64,000 nucleotides of DNA from JAOUEA01 sp963821935 (GCA_963821935.1 CAWGFM010000004.1:812611-876610), one strand, 5' to 3'. Positions 44,531-53,239 are shown, counted from the stretch's first letter. Numbers and translations: made by a program. The notes: generated by a model from the letters alone, not told the origin.

Positions 44531-45775
44531 TCAACGGTCGTGAAGACGATCGGCGAACGAGATCGACCGAGCGACCGGTCGCAGGCAGTGCTCGCTCGAC
44601 ATCGAGGCGTTATAGCTGCCCACGTTGGGCAACGCGACGATGTCGCCCTCCGCCACCTCGGGGAACGGATGATCTTCGGCGAACAGGTCCGGGCCCTCGT
44701 TGATGTGTCCGGAGAAGGTCACCTCGTGCACGGGCGCGGCATCCGCGGCTCGGCACAGCACCGGGTGGAACGGGATGCGATAGACGAAGTGCTCACACAA
44801 CACGTTCCAGCCCGTATCGAGGCCCACGAAGGTGATCCCGTCGCGTTCTTCGACCGTGACGACCTCGGCCAGGTGCACACCGCTCTGCTTGGCGATGAAC
44901 TCTCCCGGCTCGGTCGAGACGGTGACCTCGAGCGGCCCGAGGTGCCGGCCCATGATCGCGGCCCATCTCGCCAGGTCGAGCGGCTCATGGTGTGGCTGGA
45001 ACGGCACGCCGAGTCCGCCGCCGATGTTCACCTCGGTGATCGGGCACCCGGCATCGAGCAGTGATCGCGTGACGACCGCGACCCGCGCGATCATCTCGTC
45101 CACCACATCGAGCGACTCGCTGAAGTAGAGGTAGCCCGAATGCACATGCACGGCATCGATCGTGAGGTCGTGGCGACGCGCGATCTGCAGGGCATCACCG
45201 ATCGACTCGGGGAAGATGCCGAACTTCGTCGGCTTGGCTCCCGCGTAGGTGCTCTCCTGTCCGCCCGCGTAGGTCGCGCCGATCCGTGGATTGATGCGGA
45301 GCCCGACGGCTCGGCCTGGAGCGCGGCGACCGACCCGCTCCAGCTGCGACAGCAGATCGACGTTGAGGTGCGCCCCGCTGGGAAGGATCGCATCCAGGTC
45401 GGCTTCGGACAGGTTGGTGCCGGTGTAGCTGATCTCGCCGGGTGTCCACCCGTGCGCGATCGCCCACGCCAGCTCGCCCGGCGAACACACGTCCATGCCC
45501 ACGAAGGGGACCCGCGCTCGCAGGAACGTCAGGAACTCCGGGTCGCGGTGCGCCTTCAAGGCATAGCGAACGATGCCGGGCACGTCATGCGCGACAAACG
45601 CATCTCGAAGCGCTTCCGCCTGCTCGGCTGCGCGCTCGAGGTCGTAGGCGAACAGCGGGGTGCCGTGCCGACGCGCCAACTCCTCCGCGTCCCGGCCCGC
45701 GATCGTGAGACGCCCGGCCTGGACCTGCAAGCCCGGCCGGGACCACCACACGTCGGGCTCGGTCACCGTTCGCAC
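44531..45775 (-). CDS. Diaminopimelate-decarboxylase-like PLP enzyme (fold type III)
   Basis: 414 residues from a GTG with TAGCCT six bases upstream. The PLP lysine is in RYALKAHRDPE near residue 70, HVHSGYLYF near residue 215 and NIGGGLGVPF near residue 251 bind the cofactor, and VSTEPGEFIAKQSG near residue 287 is the phosphate motif. The last Cys/Tyr region is GSYNASMSSEHC. Alanine-racemase-fold decarboxylases act on diaminopimelate, ornithine, arginine or related amino acids. Several specificity residues differ from LysA, so I leave the substrate open; amino-acid decarboxylation within the regulon is plausible. Confidence 0.82.
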   Translation of the reverse strand: MRTVTEPDVWWSRPGLQVQAGRLTIAGRDAEELARRHGTPLFAYDLERAAEQAEALRDAFVAHDVPGIVRYALKAHRDPEFLTFLRARVPFVGMDVCSPGELAWAIAHGWTPGEISYTGTNLSEADLDAILPSGAHLNVDLLSQLERVGRRAPGRAVGLRINPRIGATYAGGQESTYAGAKPTKFGIFPESIGDALQIARRHDLTIDAVHVHSGYLYFSESLDVVDEMIARVAVVTRSLLDAGCPITEVNIGGGLGVPFQPHHEPLDLARWAAIMGRHLGPLEVTVSTEPGEFIAKQSGVHLAEVVTVEERDGITFVGLDTGWNVLCEHFVYRIPFHPVLCRAADAAPVHEVTFSGHINEGPDLFAEDHPFPEVAEGDIVALPNVGSYNASMSSEHCLRPVARSISFADRLHDR

Positions 45776-45830
45776 GGCGACAGGCTAGCGCCTGTTTCGC
45801 TGGCGCCGGCGCTGGCGACCGACCCGCGGG

Positions 45831-46307
45831 TCAGGAGGCGATGGGCGTGCCAGACGGATCCGTGACGGGCTCAACCGGCGTGGCATCGGCGTGGGTCCCC
45901 TCGAGGTCCTCGCCGAGCGGCGATTCCTTCATCGCCTGGAGACCGGCCGCGATGCCGAGGACGCCGGCCAGTCCCGAGAGCCACAACCCCCACCCGATCC
46001 CCACGTCTCCGGCATCCTTCATGCCCCAGACGAAGGCGAGCGTGAGCGTGACCGACGTGATGATCACCAGTGCGGCCATGGCTCGATGGATGCGGGCATC
46101 GCTCATCGCTACGTAGGCAACGGAGAACGCGAACAACGCGATCGACATGGCGAGTGCGAGCTTGCCGGCGTTGACGCCGGTGCCCTTGACCGCGATCCCC
46201 AGGTCCGAGACCGTGAATGCGTACCAGACGCTGACGGAGCCCAACACACCGACCACGCCGGCGACAGCCCCGGCGATACCCGCGTACGACAGCTTGCCGG
46301 ATCCCAT
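45831..46307 (-). CDS. Four-helix hypothetical membrane protein
   Basis: 158 residues from ATG 46307, with AAAGGGG six bases upstream. Hydrophobic helices fall at about residues 8-31, 46-68, 76-97 and 104-124, followed by an acidic tail. It may be a small actinobacterial integral membrane protein; I know no function. It is divergent from the radical SAM gene. Confidence 0.7.
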   Translation of the reverse strand: MGSGKLSYAGIAGAVAGVVGVLGSVSVWYAFTVSDLGIAVKGTGVNAGKLALAMSIALFAFSVAYVAMSDARIHRAMAALVIITSVTLTLAFVWGMKDAGDVGIGWGLWLSGLAGVLGIAAGLQAMKESPLGEDLEGTHADATPVEPVTDPSGTPIAS

Positions 46308-46435
46308 CCGGAACCCCTTTCGTTCGGTGGTCACCACGAACCGCGGGCACGGACGAGGCCGGACCCGCTTTCCTCTGGGGTTGTCGGCATGCGGACCCCT
46401 CCTCCTTGAACGGCGTGGGTCGGGTTGTGCGGAAT

Positions 46436-46449
46436 CGAACGTATGTTCT
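46436..46449 (+). promoter_or_regulatory. LexA (SOS) box over the radical SAM gene promoter
   Basis: CGAAC-GTAT-GTTCT matches the Gram-positive/actinobacterial LexA consensus CGAACRNRYGTTYG at 13 of 14 positions. It overlaps the TATGTT -10 box at 46442-46447, five bases before the GTG. DNA damage should therefore induce the downstream gene. Confidence 0.75.
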
Positions 46450-46452
46450 ATC

Positions 46453-47433
46453 GTGACGCCGAGCATGGTGGATCCTCAGCTCTTCGAGATCGCACGCAGG
46501 ACCTTCGATGCGCCCGAGTTCCGTGGGATCGAATGCATCGAGGTCGAGGCCAAGACGGTGATCAATCGAGTGCGGGGCGGGGCGATGCCGTTCGACTGGA
46601 CGATCAACCCCTACCGAGGGTGCAGCCATGCGTGCACCTACTGTTTCGCGCGACCCACGCACACCTATCTCGACATGGGCGCGGGCAGGGACTTCGAGAC
46701 GAAGATCGTCGTCAAGGTGAACGCGCCCGAGGTCCTTCGTCGCCAGCTGGCGGCACCGCGGTGGAAGGGCGAGCTCATCGCCATGGGAACGGGGACCGAC
46801 CCCTACCAACGCGTCGAGGGCCGGTATCGGCTGATGCGGGGCATCGTCGAGGCGCTCACCGAAGCGCGCAATCCGTTCTCCATCCTGACCAAGGGGACCC
46901 TCATCCTGCGGGACGTGTCGCTGCTGCGGCGAGCGGCCGAGGTCACCCAGGTGAGCGCTGCGTTCTCGATCGGCACCCTCGACGAGCGGGTGTGGAGGCA
47001 GACCGAGCCGGGCACGCCGCGTCCCCAGGCACGCTTCGACGCCGTTCGCTCCCTCAACGATGCGGGTATCCCGACCGGCGTGCTGATGGCGCCTGTCCTT
47101 CCGGGGATCTCGGATCACCCCGACCAGCTGCGGGCCGTGGTCGAGGCAGCCGCGGAAGCACGGGCCACACACGTCTCGCCCATCCTGCTGCACCTACGCC
47201 CGGGCGTTCGCGAGGAGTTCATGCCGTGGCTCGAGCAGGCGTATCCCGAGCTGGTGGACCGCTATCGGGACCTGTATCGGACTCCGTACGGCCCGAAGAC
47301 GGTGCGTGCACGCCTGTCGTCGCAGGTTCGGTCGATGGACGGTGGACGCGTTCGGCGAAAGGGATCGGCCCGGCCGGATGCTCCTCGTGCGCCGGAAGCA
47401 GGGTCGGCATCGGTCCAGACCTCGCTCTGGTGA
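46453..47433 (+). CDS. Rv2578c-type radical SAM protein
   Basis: 326 residues from GTG 46453 (ATG 46465 is also possible). The iron-sulfur motif CSHACTYCFAR is near residue 59, followed by GTGTDPYQRVEGRYRLMRGI near residue 114 and ILTKGTLILRD near residue 150. It belongs to the group resembling spore photoproduct lyase and mycobacterial Rv2578c. The SOS box directly over its promoter fits a DNA-repair role. The tail after about residue 285 is low-complexity and basic. Confidence 0.88.
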   Translation: MTPSMVDPQLFEIARRTFDAPEFRGIECIEVEAKTVINRVRGGAMPFDWTINPYRGCSHACTYCFARPTHTYLDMGAGRDFETKIVVKVNAPEVLRRQLAAPRWKGELIAMGTGTDPYQRVEGRYRLMRGIVEALTEARNPFSILTKGTLILRDVSLLRRAAEVTQVSAAFSIGTLDERVWRQTEPGTPRPQARFDAVRSLNDAGIPTGVLMAPVLPGISDHPDQLRAVVEAAAEARATHVSPILLHLRPGVREEFMPWLEQAYPELVDRYRDLYRTPYGPKTVRARLSSQVRSMDGGRVRRKGSARPDAPRAPEAGSASVQTSLW

Positions 47434-47449
47434 AGCGCGTAGCGACGCC

Positions 47450-47599
47450 TCAGGCCAGCGGTGCTTCCGGTCCGATCTCCTCACCATCGGGATCGTCCGG
47501 CGGCGGCTCTTGCCGTTGTGGCTCCGTGGGCGGGGTCTCGGGCGGGCTCTGCGGATCCGGGGTCTCGTCCTCGGGCTGAGGCTGTTCGATCGATTCCAT
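47450..47599 (-). CDS. Small acidic proline-rich protein
   Basis: 49 residues, ESIEQPQPEDETPDPQ and similar, composed almost entirely of Pro, Glu, Asp and Gln, so intrinsically disordered. AAGGAG lies nine bases before the ATG, the main reason to accept it. It lies on the opposite strand between the radical SAM and HAL-like genes. No family recognised. Confidence 0.4.
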   Translation of the reverse strand: MESIEQPQPEDETPDPQSPPETPPTEPQRQEPPPDDPDGEEIGPEAPLA

Positions 47600-47746
47600 G
47601 GATCTTCGCTCCTTCGTCGGGCTCGCAGATCGGTACCGGCGATGCCACGACCTCGTGCCCATCCGAGGAAACGTCGAAACCACGGCCCGGTCGATCGGTC
47701 CGCGCTGGCGACGCGGTAGGTTTGGCCGACGCGTGGAGGATCCGAG

Positions 47747-49180
47747 ATGACGGTTCGACTGCAAGGACGCGACCTCACCCAACAGGATGTCGTTGGGGTC
47801 GCGAGGCATGAGGAAACCGTCGAGCTCGACCCGGATGCGATCGGGCAGATGCGGCAGGCACGCGAGATCGTCGAGGCTGCCCTGGCCAGAGGAGACGCGG
47901 TCTATGGACTCAGCACCGGCGTCGGAGTGCTCAAGCGAAGTGCGCTCGAGGACCCGAGATCGGGCGCGTTCTCGGAGCGATTGATCAAGCACCACCTCGT
48001 GGCGCTGGGTCCTCCGGCGCCTCCCGACGTGGTGCGCGCCACGATGCTGGTGCTGGCGAACGGGTTCGCGGGGGCAACGCCGGGGGTCAGGCCGGAGCTC
48101 GCGGTCCTCGTGATCTCGGCGCTCAACGATCACCTCGAGCCCAGCATGAGGACCTTGGGTTCCATCGGCCAGAGCGATCTGGGGCCTATGGCCGATCTCG
48201 CCGTGCAGCTGACCGAGGGGTTCGCACTGGCGCCGGGCGAAGGCCTGGCCCTCGTCAGCAACAACGCCTTCTCGACGGGGTGGGCCTCGCTCGCCGTCTC
48301 GGACATGGCCGAATTGGTGGACGTGATGGAGATGGCCGGGGCCTTGAGCCTGGAGGGCATCGCCGCCAACCACAGCATGATGCACACCGCGATCGGCCAC
48401 GTCCGCCCGTACCCGGGGCTGCAACGGTCGCTCGAGCACCTGCGCCGGCACCTGGACGGGAGCTTCATCTGGCGACCGGGATCGGCGAGGAACCTGCAGG
48501 ACCCGCTCACGTTCCGCAACCTGCCCCAGATCCAGGGCGCGTGCTGGGACGGGCTCGAGCACGCCGAACGCCAGCTCGCGATCGAGCTGAACGCCTCGCA
48601 GTCCAATCCCATCGTGGTACCGGATGAGGGCACGGTGGTATCGGTGGCGAACTTCGAGATCCTGCCGCTGGCCGCCGCCCTCGATCTGCTGCGCATCGTG
48701 CTGGCCTCGGCCCTTTCCGCCGCCGCCGAACGGGTCGTGAAGCTGCTGGAGGCGACCTGGTCGGGCTTGCCGACCGGCCTCGTGCCTCAGGCCGACACCA
48801 CCGAACCCGGCCTGGCCTACCTGGGGATCGCATGCCAATCGCTCGTCACCGAGGCACGCTCGCTCGCCGCGCCCGTCTCGTTCGAGTTGGCCTCGACGGC
48901 GCACGCCGAAGGCATCGAGGATCGCGCCACGAATGCCCCACTGGCGGCCCGCCGACTCAGCGACATGATCGTGCTGGGACGTCACATCGTGGCGCGCGAG
49001 CTGGTCGTGGCTGCCCAGGCGGTCGAGGTCCGCGGCCTGACCCCGTCGGGAGAGGGCACCGGCCAGGCCATCGAGGCCCTCCGTAGGCATGTGCCGTTCC
49101 TTCGAACGGGCGACTTCGTTCCCGAAGATCTGGACCAGGTGTTCGGGGCGGTACGCGAGGCAGCATCGGCGCGCCGATGA
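47747..49180 (+). CDS. HAL/PAL-family ammonia-lyase-like protein lacking the MIO triad
   Basis: 477 residues with the fold's landmarks: VYGLSTGVGVLKR near residue 52, LALVSNNAFSTGWASL near residue 168, QLAIELNASQSNPIVV near residue 276 and QADTTEPGLAYLGIACQ near residue 350. The loop that normally reads GSVGASGDLAPL is GSIGQSDLGPMA here. The Ala-Ser-Gly that cyclises into the MIO cofactor is absent (Gln-Ser, one residue shorter). The protein may not be an MIO lyase at all. GGAGG is seven bases before the ATG, and TAGGTT near 47718 is a likely -10. Confidence 0.8.
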   Translation: MTVRLQGRDLTQQDVVGVARHEETVELDPDAIGQMRQAREIVEAALARGDAVYGLSTGVGVLKRSALEDPRSGAFSERLIKHHLVALGPPAPPDVVRATMLVLANGFAGATPGVRPELAVLVISALNDHLEPSMRTLGSIGQSDLGPMADLAVQLTEGFALAPGEGLALVSNNAFSTGWASLAVSDMAELVDVMEMAGALSLEGIAANHSMMHTAIGHVRPYPGLQRSLEHLRRHLDGSFIWRPGSARNLQDPLTFRNLPQIQGACWDGLEHAERQLAIELNASQSNPIVVPDEGTVVSVANFEILPLAAALDLLRIVLASALSAAAERVVKLLEATWSGLPTGLVPQADTTEPGLAYLGIACQSLVTEARSLAAPVSFELASTAHAEGIEDRATNAPLAARRLSDMIVLGRHIVARELVVAAQAVEVRGLTPSGEGTGQAIEALRRHVPFLRTGDFVPEDLDQVFGAVREAASARR

Positions 49181-49196
49181 TCAGCGATGGCCGGGC

Positions 49197-49661
49197 TCAG
49201 GCCGCTCCGGCGTGGTCGTAGGCCTCGAACTCGAACCCGGACGCACCGGCCCAAGTGCGCATCCGCACGAACTCGAGCACGTAGCTCTCGTACATCTCGT
49301 GGATGAGCGCGATCGCCTCCATGTGGGCGGGAGCGCGAGCCGCGTCTCGGGCATGCTCGCGTGAATCCCAGACGCAGAAGGAAAGGCACTCGCGGCGCTC
49401 GTTCAGGGGCCCCTTGAAATAGTGGACGAACCCTGGTGCCGCCGCCGCCTCCTCGAAGGCTCGGTGGTCCTGATCCCACAACCTCACCAGGTCGGCGTGC
49501 TCCTTCAGCACCGATCGGAAGACCACCAGGTACCACTCGCCGGCGTCGGCCTCTCCGACGCATCCGTCCCAGGTGAATGCCTCAGCGATGGGCAGCAAGG
49601 CATAGTCCTCCGATGTCGGAACGATCGGCTCGAAGTCGGGACGTGACTCTGTTTGCACCAT
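49197..49661 (-). CDS. Antibiotic-biosynthesis-monooxygenase-like (dimeric alpha+beta barrel) protein
   Basis: 154 residues, no signal. The pattern EWYLVVFRSVLKEHADLVRLWDQDHRAFEEAA, then GFVHYFKGPLNERRECLSFCVWDSREHARDAAR, is that of small ABM/DUF3291-like barrels. A specific reaction cannot be given. TACCCT lies seven bases before the ATG. It is convergent with the HAL-like gene, with 16 bases between the stops. Confidence 0.6.
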   Translation of the reverse strand: MVQTESRPDFEPIVPTSEDYALLPIAEAFTWDGCVGEADAGEWYLVVFRSVLKEHADLVRLWDQDHRAFEEAAAAPGFVHYFKGPLNERRECLSFCVWDSREHARDAARAPAHMEAIALIHEMYESYVLEFVRMRTWAGASGFEFEAYDHAGAA

Positions 49662-49844
49662 CGTGTTCAGGGTATCGGCTCAGCGCGCCGATTACTATAG
49701 AACGAGAAAGGGGATTTCTACGCAGCGCCATATAGTGCCCGTTCGCCCGAAAGGAGCCCAGATGGGGGATACGGATGCTCAGAGCTCCCCGTATGTCCGG
49801 AATCGAGGTTCTCACGAGTCAAGACGAGACGCGCGCACCCTCAG
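49662..49844. other. AT-richer intergenic region between the ABM-like and IclR genes
   Basis: This contains TACTATAG (49693-49700) and CATATAG (49729-49735), unusually AT-rich for the window, and AAGGAG before a 28-codon frame (49762-49848). I see promoter material but cannot assign it to a gene with confidence. Confidence 0.4.
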
Positions 49845-49848
49845 CTAG
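49762..49848 (+). CDS. Possible 28-residue small protein
   Basis: ATG with AAGGAG five bases upstream opens a 28-codon frame (GDTDAQSSPYVRNRG). Its end overlaps the convergent IclR stop by four bases. The ribosome site is good and AT-rich promoter-like sequence precedes it, but length and composition do not exclude chance. Confidence 0.25.
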   Translation: MGDTDAQSSPYVRNRGSHESRRDARTLS

Positions 49849-50630
49849 GAAGGCTGCGCGAGCGATTCCATGAGGGCGCGCGCGGCATCCGGAAGCAGCC
49901 TGCGAACCCGGGCTCGCCATTCGATCCCGCACCGTGAGCCGGGACCGACCACCGCGAGCGAACCCACGATGCCATCCTCTCGGAAGACCGGGACCCCGAC
50001 CGTCACCGATCCACGGACGAGCTCGTCCTCACTGATCGCGATCCCCGCCTCGCGGATGTCATCCAACCCCTCGCGGAACCTGGTCTCGGCGGGCGAGGCC
50101 GGCGCGACGGCGTCGATCCCATCGGCGATCACCTCGTCGAGGATCTCCGGCGGCGCGAAGGCCAGCAACACCCGTGACATGGCACCGGCGTGCAGCGGCG
50201 ACATGACGCCGGGCTCGAGCACGACGCGCATCCCCTTCCTCGACTCCACCTGATGCAGGCACATGGCCGAGAGCCCCACCCGGCGCATGATGATGGCGGT
50301 CTCGCCCGTCTCATCGACCAGCATCCGAAGCACCGGATCGGACAGGCGTGTGAGCTGCTCGCTGCTCACGTTGGACCCAGAGGTACCGATCAACAAGCGA
50401 GGCCCGAGCCGGTAGATCCCGTCCTGCCGATCAACGAACCCGAACTCTGCCAGCGTGCGGAGGTAGCGATACACGGTCGAGACCGGCATCTCCAGCAGGC
50501 CGGCGAGCTCGTCCGCCCGGATCTCTCCCCGATCGGAGATCGTCAACAGCAGACGCAGACCCCGTGCGAACGAAGAGTCCTCCGCCGCCTCCTCGGGCGG
50601 ACGGTCGCGGGCCGTCGACATGCGACCCAT
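49845..50630 (-). CDS. IclR-family transcriptional regulator
   Basis: 261 residues. The winged helix at about residues 20-80 contains RADELAGLLEMPVSTVYRYLRTLAEFG. The effector domain has ALLARRxG-like segments (CLHQVESRKGMRVVLEPG, LHAGAMSRVLLAF) and a C-terminal PVF...VGSLAVVGP. The start may be ATG 50630 or ATG 50621; GGAGA lies nine bases before the latter. It usually controls a neighbouring aromatic- or amino-acid-catabolic gene. The HAL-like and ABM-like genes are the nearest candidates. Confidence 0.9.
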   Translation of the reverse strand: MGRMSTARDRPPEEAAEDSSFARGLRLLLTISDRGEIRADELAGLLEMPVSTVYRYLRTLAEFGFVDRQDGIYRLGPRLLIGTSGSNVSSEQLTRLSDPVLRMLVDETGETAIIMRRVGLSAMCLHQVESRKGMRVVLEPGVMSPLHAGAMSRVLLAFAPPEILDEVIADGIDAVAPASPAETRFREGLDDIREAGIAISEDELVRGSVTVGVPVFREDGIVGSLAVVGPGSRCGIEWRARVRRLLPDAARALMESLAQPS

Positions 50631-50654
50631 TCTCCATGAGTTGGCGTGAGGAAC

Positions 50655-51299
50655 CTACTCCGTCGTCGCGCGGGAACCGGCGACGGCGGCCGAGACCCCG
50701 AGCGCCAGGTAGATCCCGCCGGTCACCACGCGCTGACGTCGCATGAACCGCGGCCCACGCCCACGGAGCCAGGCGCCGGCCGTTCCCGTGAGCAACGCGT
50801 AGCACCCGTCGCTCACCATGGAGATACACACCAGGAGCACCCCGAGCACAGTGAGCTGAAGAGCGGTCGAGCCCACCGCCGGGTCGACGAACTGCGGCAG
50901 GAACGCCAGGAAGAACAGCGCCGTCTTGGGGTTGAGCACGCTCACGATGACTCCTTGGGAGTAGACCCGGCGCAGGGACCGCGGTGTCGGGTGACCGAAG
51001 GGCTCCTCGGCGTCCCGGTCGAGCAGCTTGCGGATCCCGAGATAGACCAGATAGGCGGCCCCCAGGTACTTCACCACGGTGAACGCTGCGGCCGACGAGA
51101 CGAGCAGCGCCGACAGACCGATCACCGCAGCCACCACATGCACGAGCGTGCCGGTCGCGATCCCCAGGACCGAGACGAGGCCGGCTGCCCGGCCCTGATC
51201 GACACTCCTCGTGACGATGTAGATGACGGCTGGGCCGGGCACGACAGCGAACAGGAACGCCGCCGCGGCGAACACGCTGAGGGTCTGGAGCTCAGGCAT
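50655..51299 (-). CDS. LysE/RhtB-family amino-acid exporter
   Basis: 214 residues with six hydrophobic helices. The family motif FAVVPGPAVIYIVTRSVDQGR is near residue 17, and VLNPKTALFFLAFLPQFVDP near residue 122 is diagnostic. It exports amino acids, homoserine lactones or small amines. A second LysE protein is at 54794. Confidence 0.9.
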   Translation of the reverse strand: MPELQTLSVFAAAAFLFAVVPGPAVIYIVTRSVDQGRAAGLVSVLGIATGTLVHVVAAVIGLSALLVSSAAAFTVVKYLGAAYLVYLGIRKLLDRDAEEPFGHPTPRSLRRVYSQGVIVSVLNPKTALFFLAFLPQFVDPAVGSTALQLTVLGVLLVCISMVSDGCYALLTGTAGAWLRGRGPRFMRRQRVVTGGIYLALGVSAAVAGSRATTE

Positions 51300-51317
51300 G
51301 TGCGGCTCCCGCTTCCA

Positions 51318-52361
51318 CTAGCGGCGTCGAGCAGGCGGTTCGAGCCACCACGGCGAGAAACCACGGTCGTTCTCGTCCACGACCGTTCCTGGGGTGACGA
51401 GCTCATCGATGACGTCGAGCGCGGCGTCATCGAGACGGACGTCGGCGCCGGCGAGCATGTCCTGCATCTGCTCCATCGTCCGGGGTCCCACGATCGCCGA
51501 CGTGACCGCCGGGTGCGCCAGGGTGAAGGCGATCGCCATGTGCGTCATGGAGACGCCGGCGTCGGCCGCCAGCTTCGCGAGCTCCTCGACCAGGTCGAGC
51601 TTGCGCTGGATCTCGGCGCGCGAGCGATCGAACTGCGCCGCGGTGGGTCCGCCGCGTTCTGCTCCTCGGGCGGCGCGGGCCTGCGGGGACTCGTCGAAGG
51701 ATTCCCGCCGGTAGCGACCGGTGAGCCATCCACGGCAAAGCGGGCTCCACACGAGTACGCCCATGCCGTAGCGCTCGGCCACCGGCAGGACGTCCTGTTC
51801 GACATGGCGCACGAAGATCGAGTACGGGGGTTGTTCCGTGCGGAACCGCGACAGTCCGCGACGCTCCGCGGTCCACTGCGCTTCGACCATCTGCCAGCCC
51901 GGGAAGGTGGACGAACCGAAGTAGCGGATCTTCCCTTGGCGCTGCAGATCGGTCAGCGCCCCGAGCGTCTCTTCGACGTCGGTTTCGGCTTCGGGCCGGT
52001 GGATCTGATAGAGGTCGATGTGATCGGTGCCCAGGCGCCGGAGGCTGTCCTCGACCTCGCGCATGATCCACACGCGAGAGTTGCCGCGCTGGTTCTGGCC
52101 CGGTCCCATCTCCGCGAACACCTTGGTGGCCAGCACCACGTCGTCGCGGCGACCCTTCAGGGCGCGGCCCACGATCTCTTCGGACTGACCGGCCGAGTAC
52201 ATGTCGGCGGTGTCGACGAAGTTGACACCGCCGTCGAGCGCCGCGTGCACGATCCGCACGCACTCGTCGACATCGGTGTTGCCCCATTCCCCGAACATCA
52301 TGGCCCCGAGGCAATGCGTGCTGACCCTGACTCCGGTGCTTCCGAGGGTGCGGTACTCCAT
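51318..52361 (-). CDS. Aldo/keto reductase
   Basis: 347 residues. The catalytic tetrad is visible: Asp and Tyr in FVDTADMYSAGQSEE (about residues 51-65), Lys in VVLATKVF (about 80) and His in IDLYQIHRPE (about 125). The C-terminal NADPH region IVGPRTMEQMQDML is near residue 290. It matches the Gpr/PdxI-like AKR11/12 class. GGAGGA precedes the ATG. Confidence 0.92.
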   Translation of the reverse strand: MEYRTLGSTGVRVSTHCLGAMMFGEWGNTDVDECVRIVHAALDGGVNFVDTADMYSAGQSEEIVGRALKGRRDDVVLATKVFAEMGPGQNQRGNSRVWIMREVEDSLRRLGTDHIDLYQIHRPEAETDVEETLGALTDLQRQGKIRYFGSSTFPGWQMVEAQWTAERRGLSRFRTEQPPYSIFVRHVEQDVLPVAERYGMGVLVWSPLCRGWLTGRYRRESFDESPQARAARGAERGGPTAAQFDRSRAEIQRKLDLVEELAKLAADAGVSMTHMAIAFTLAHPAVTSAIVGPRTMEQMQDMLAGADVRLDDAALDVIDELVTPGTVVDENDRGFSPWWLEPPARRR

Positions 52362-52447
52362 CGGTCCTCCTTGTGTGTGCCGGAGGATACCGAGTGGGGT
52401 GTCGTGAGGCCCCGATCACGCTGGCTAGGGCCGACGTGCGCGACCCA

Positions 52448-53239
52448 TCACGCGAACCACCGCTCGAGTGGGACGTCGGTCCCGAGCGAGGACAGATCGC
52501 CCGTGTCGCGGATCGACACGGCGGCGGTCGCCATCGCGCCGACCGCGATCCACGTCAGACCGCCACCGACGCTGACCCGCTGGGCGCCGGCCGCGAAGAT
52601 CTCGCCGAGGGTGAGTCCGGGCAGTGCCAGGACGTTGACCGGGCGGGTGACCGCGGCACACACAGCGCAGATGTCTTCGACGGTGCTCAGCCCCGGCGCG
52701 TACAGCACGTCGGCGCCCGCCTCTTCGTACGCCTGGAGTCGCGAGATCGTGTCATGCACATCGGGGTTGCCGCGGATGTGGTTCTCGGCCCTGGCGGTCA
52801 GTGTGAAGGGCACGTCGTCCGTCCGCACCGCCTCGACCGCGGCGACGATCCGGTCGACGGCTTGGCGCTGCTCGTAGAGGTACCCGGCGCGATCGAAGTC
52901 CTCGATCGAGCCGCCCACCGCTCCGGCCTCGGCAACCCGGGTGATCGCGATCGCCACGCTCTGCGGGTCGGAACCGTAGCCGTTCTCCAGATCGACCGAG
53001 ACGGGAAGATCGGTCGCACCATCCAGCGCCGCAGCGTGTTGGGTCACCTCGTCCAGGGTGACGCTGCCGTCCCGGCGGCCGAGCGTGAACGCCAATCCCG
53101 AGCTGGTGCTGGCGAGCGCCTCGAACCCCAAGGCGGCCAGCACGCGAGCCGAACCGGCGTCCCAGGGGTTGGGGATCACGAACGGCTCGCCTTCATGCAG
53201 TGCCCGGAACGCCTCGGCCTTCTCCCGACGGTTCTTCAC
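52448..53239 (-). CDS. Isocitrate lyase/PEP mutase-family protein
   Basis: 263 residues. NPWDAGSARVLAALGFEALASTSSG is near residue 20, DLPVSVDLENGYG (metal-binding Asp) near residue 82 and VGGSIEDF near residue 116. ARAENHI replaces the lyase's usual ARTEA near residue 150. The KKCGH catalytic loop of isocitrate lyase is not seen, so it is a non-ICL member acting on another 2-hydroxy or oxo acid. GTG start overlaps the oxidoreductase stop. Confidence 0.85.
   Translation of the reverse strand: MKNRREKAEAFRALHEGEPFVIPNPWDAGSARVLAALGFEALASTSSGLAFTLGRRDGSVTLDEVTQHAAALDGATDLPVSVDLENGYGSDPQSVAIAITRVAEAGAVGGSIEDFDRAGYLYEQRQAVDRIVAAVEAVRTDDVPFTLTARAENHIRGNPDVHDTISRLQAYEEAGADVLYAPGLSTVEDICAVCAAVTRPVNVLALPGLTLGEIFAAGAQRVSVGGGLTWIAVGAMATAAVSIRDTGDLSSLGTDVPLERWFA

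Noticed and set aside
22258..45775. Genomic island or mobile element carrying the grd locus
   Set aside because: I see no integrase, transposase, tRNA end or direct repeats, and base composition looks like the flanks by eye.
47600..49090. Long minus-strand frame opposite the HAL-like gene
   Set aside because: Composition is that of an antisense shadow. Only the last 49 codons (47450-47599), with their own ribosome site, are plausible.
50646..52877. A 743-residue plus-strand frame
   Set aside because: It is antisense to LysE, aldo/keto reductase and PEP-mutase-family genes, which have clear motifs; typical high-GC shadow.
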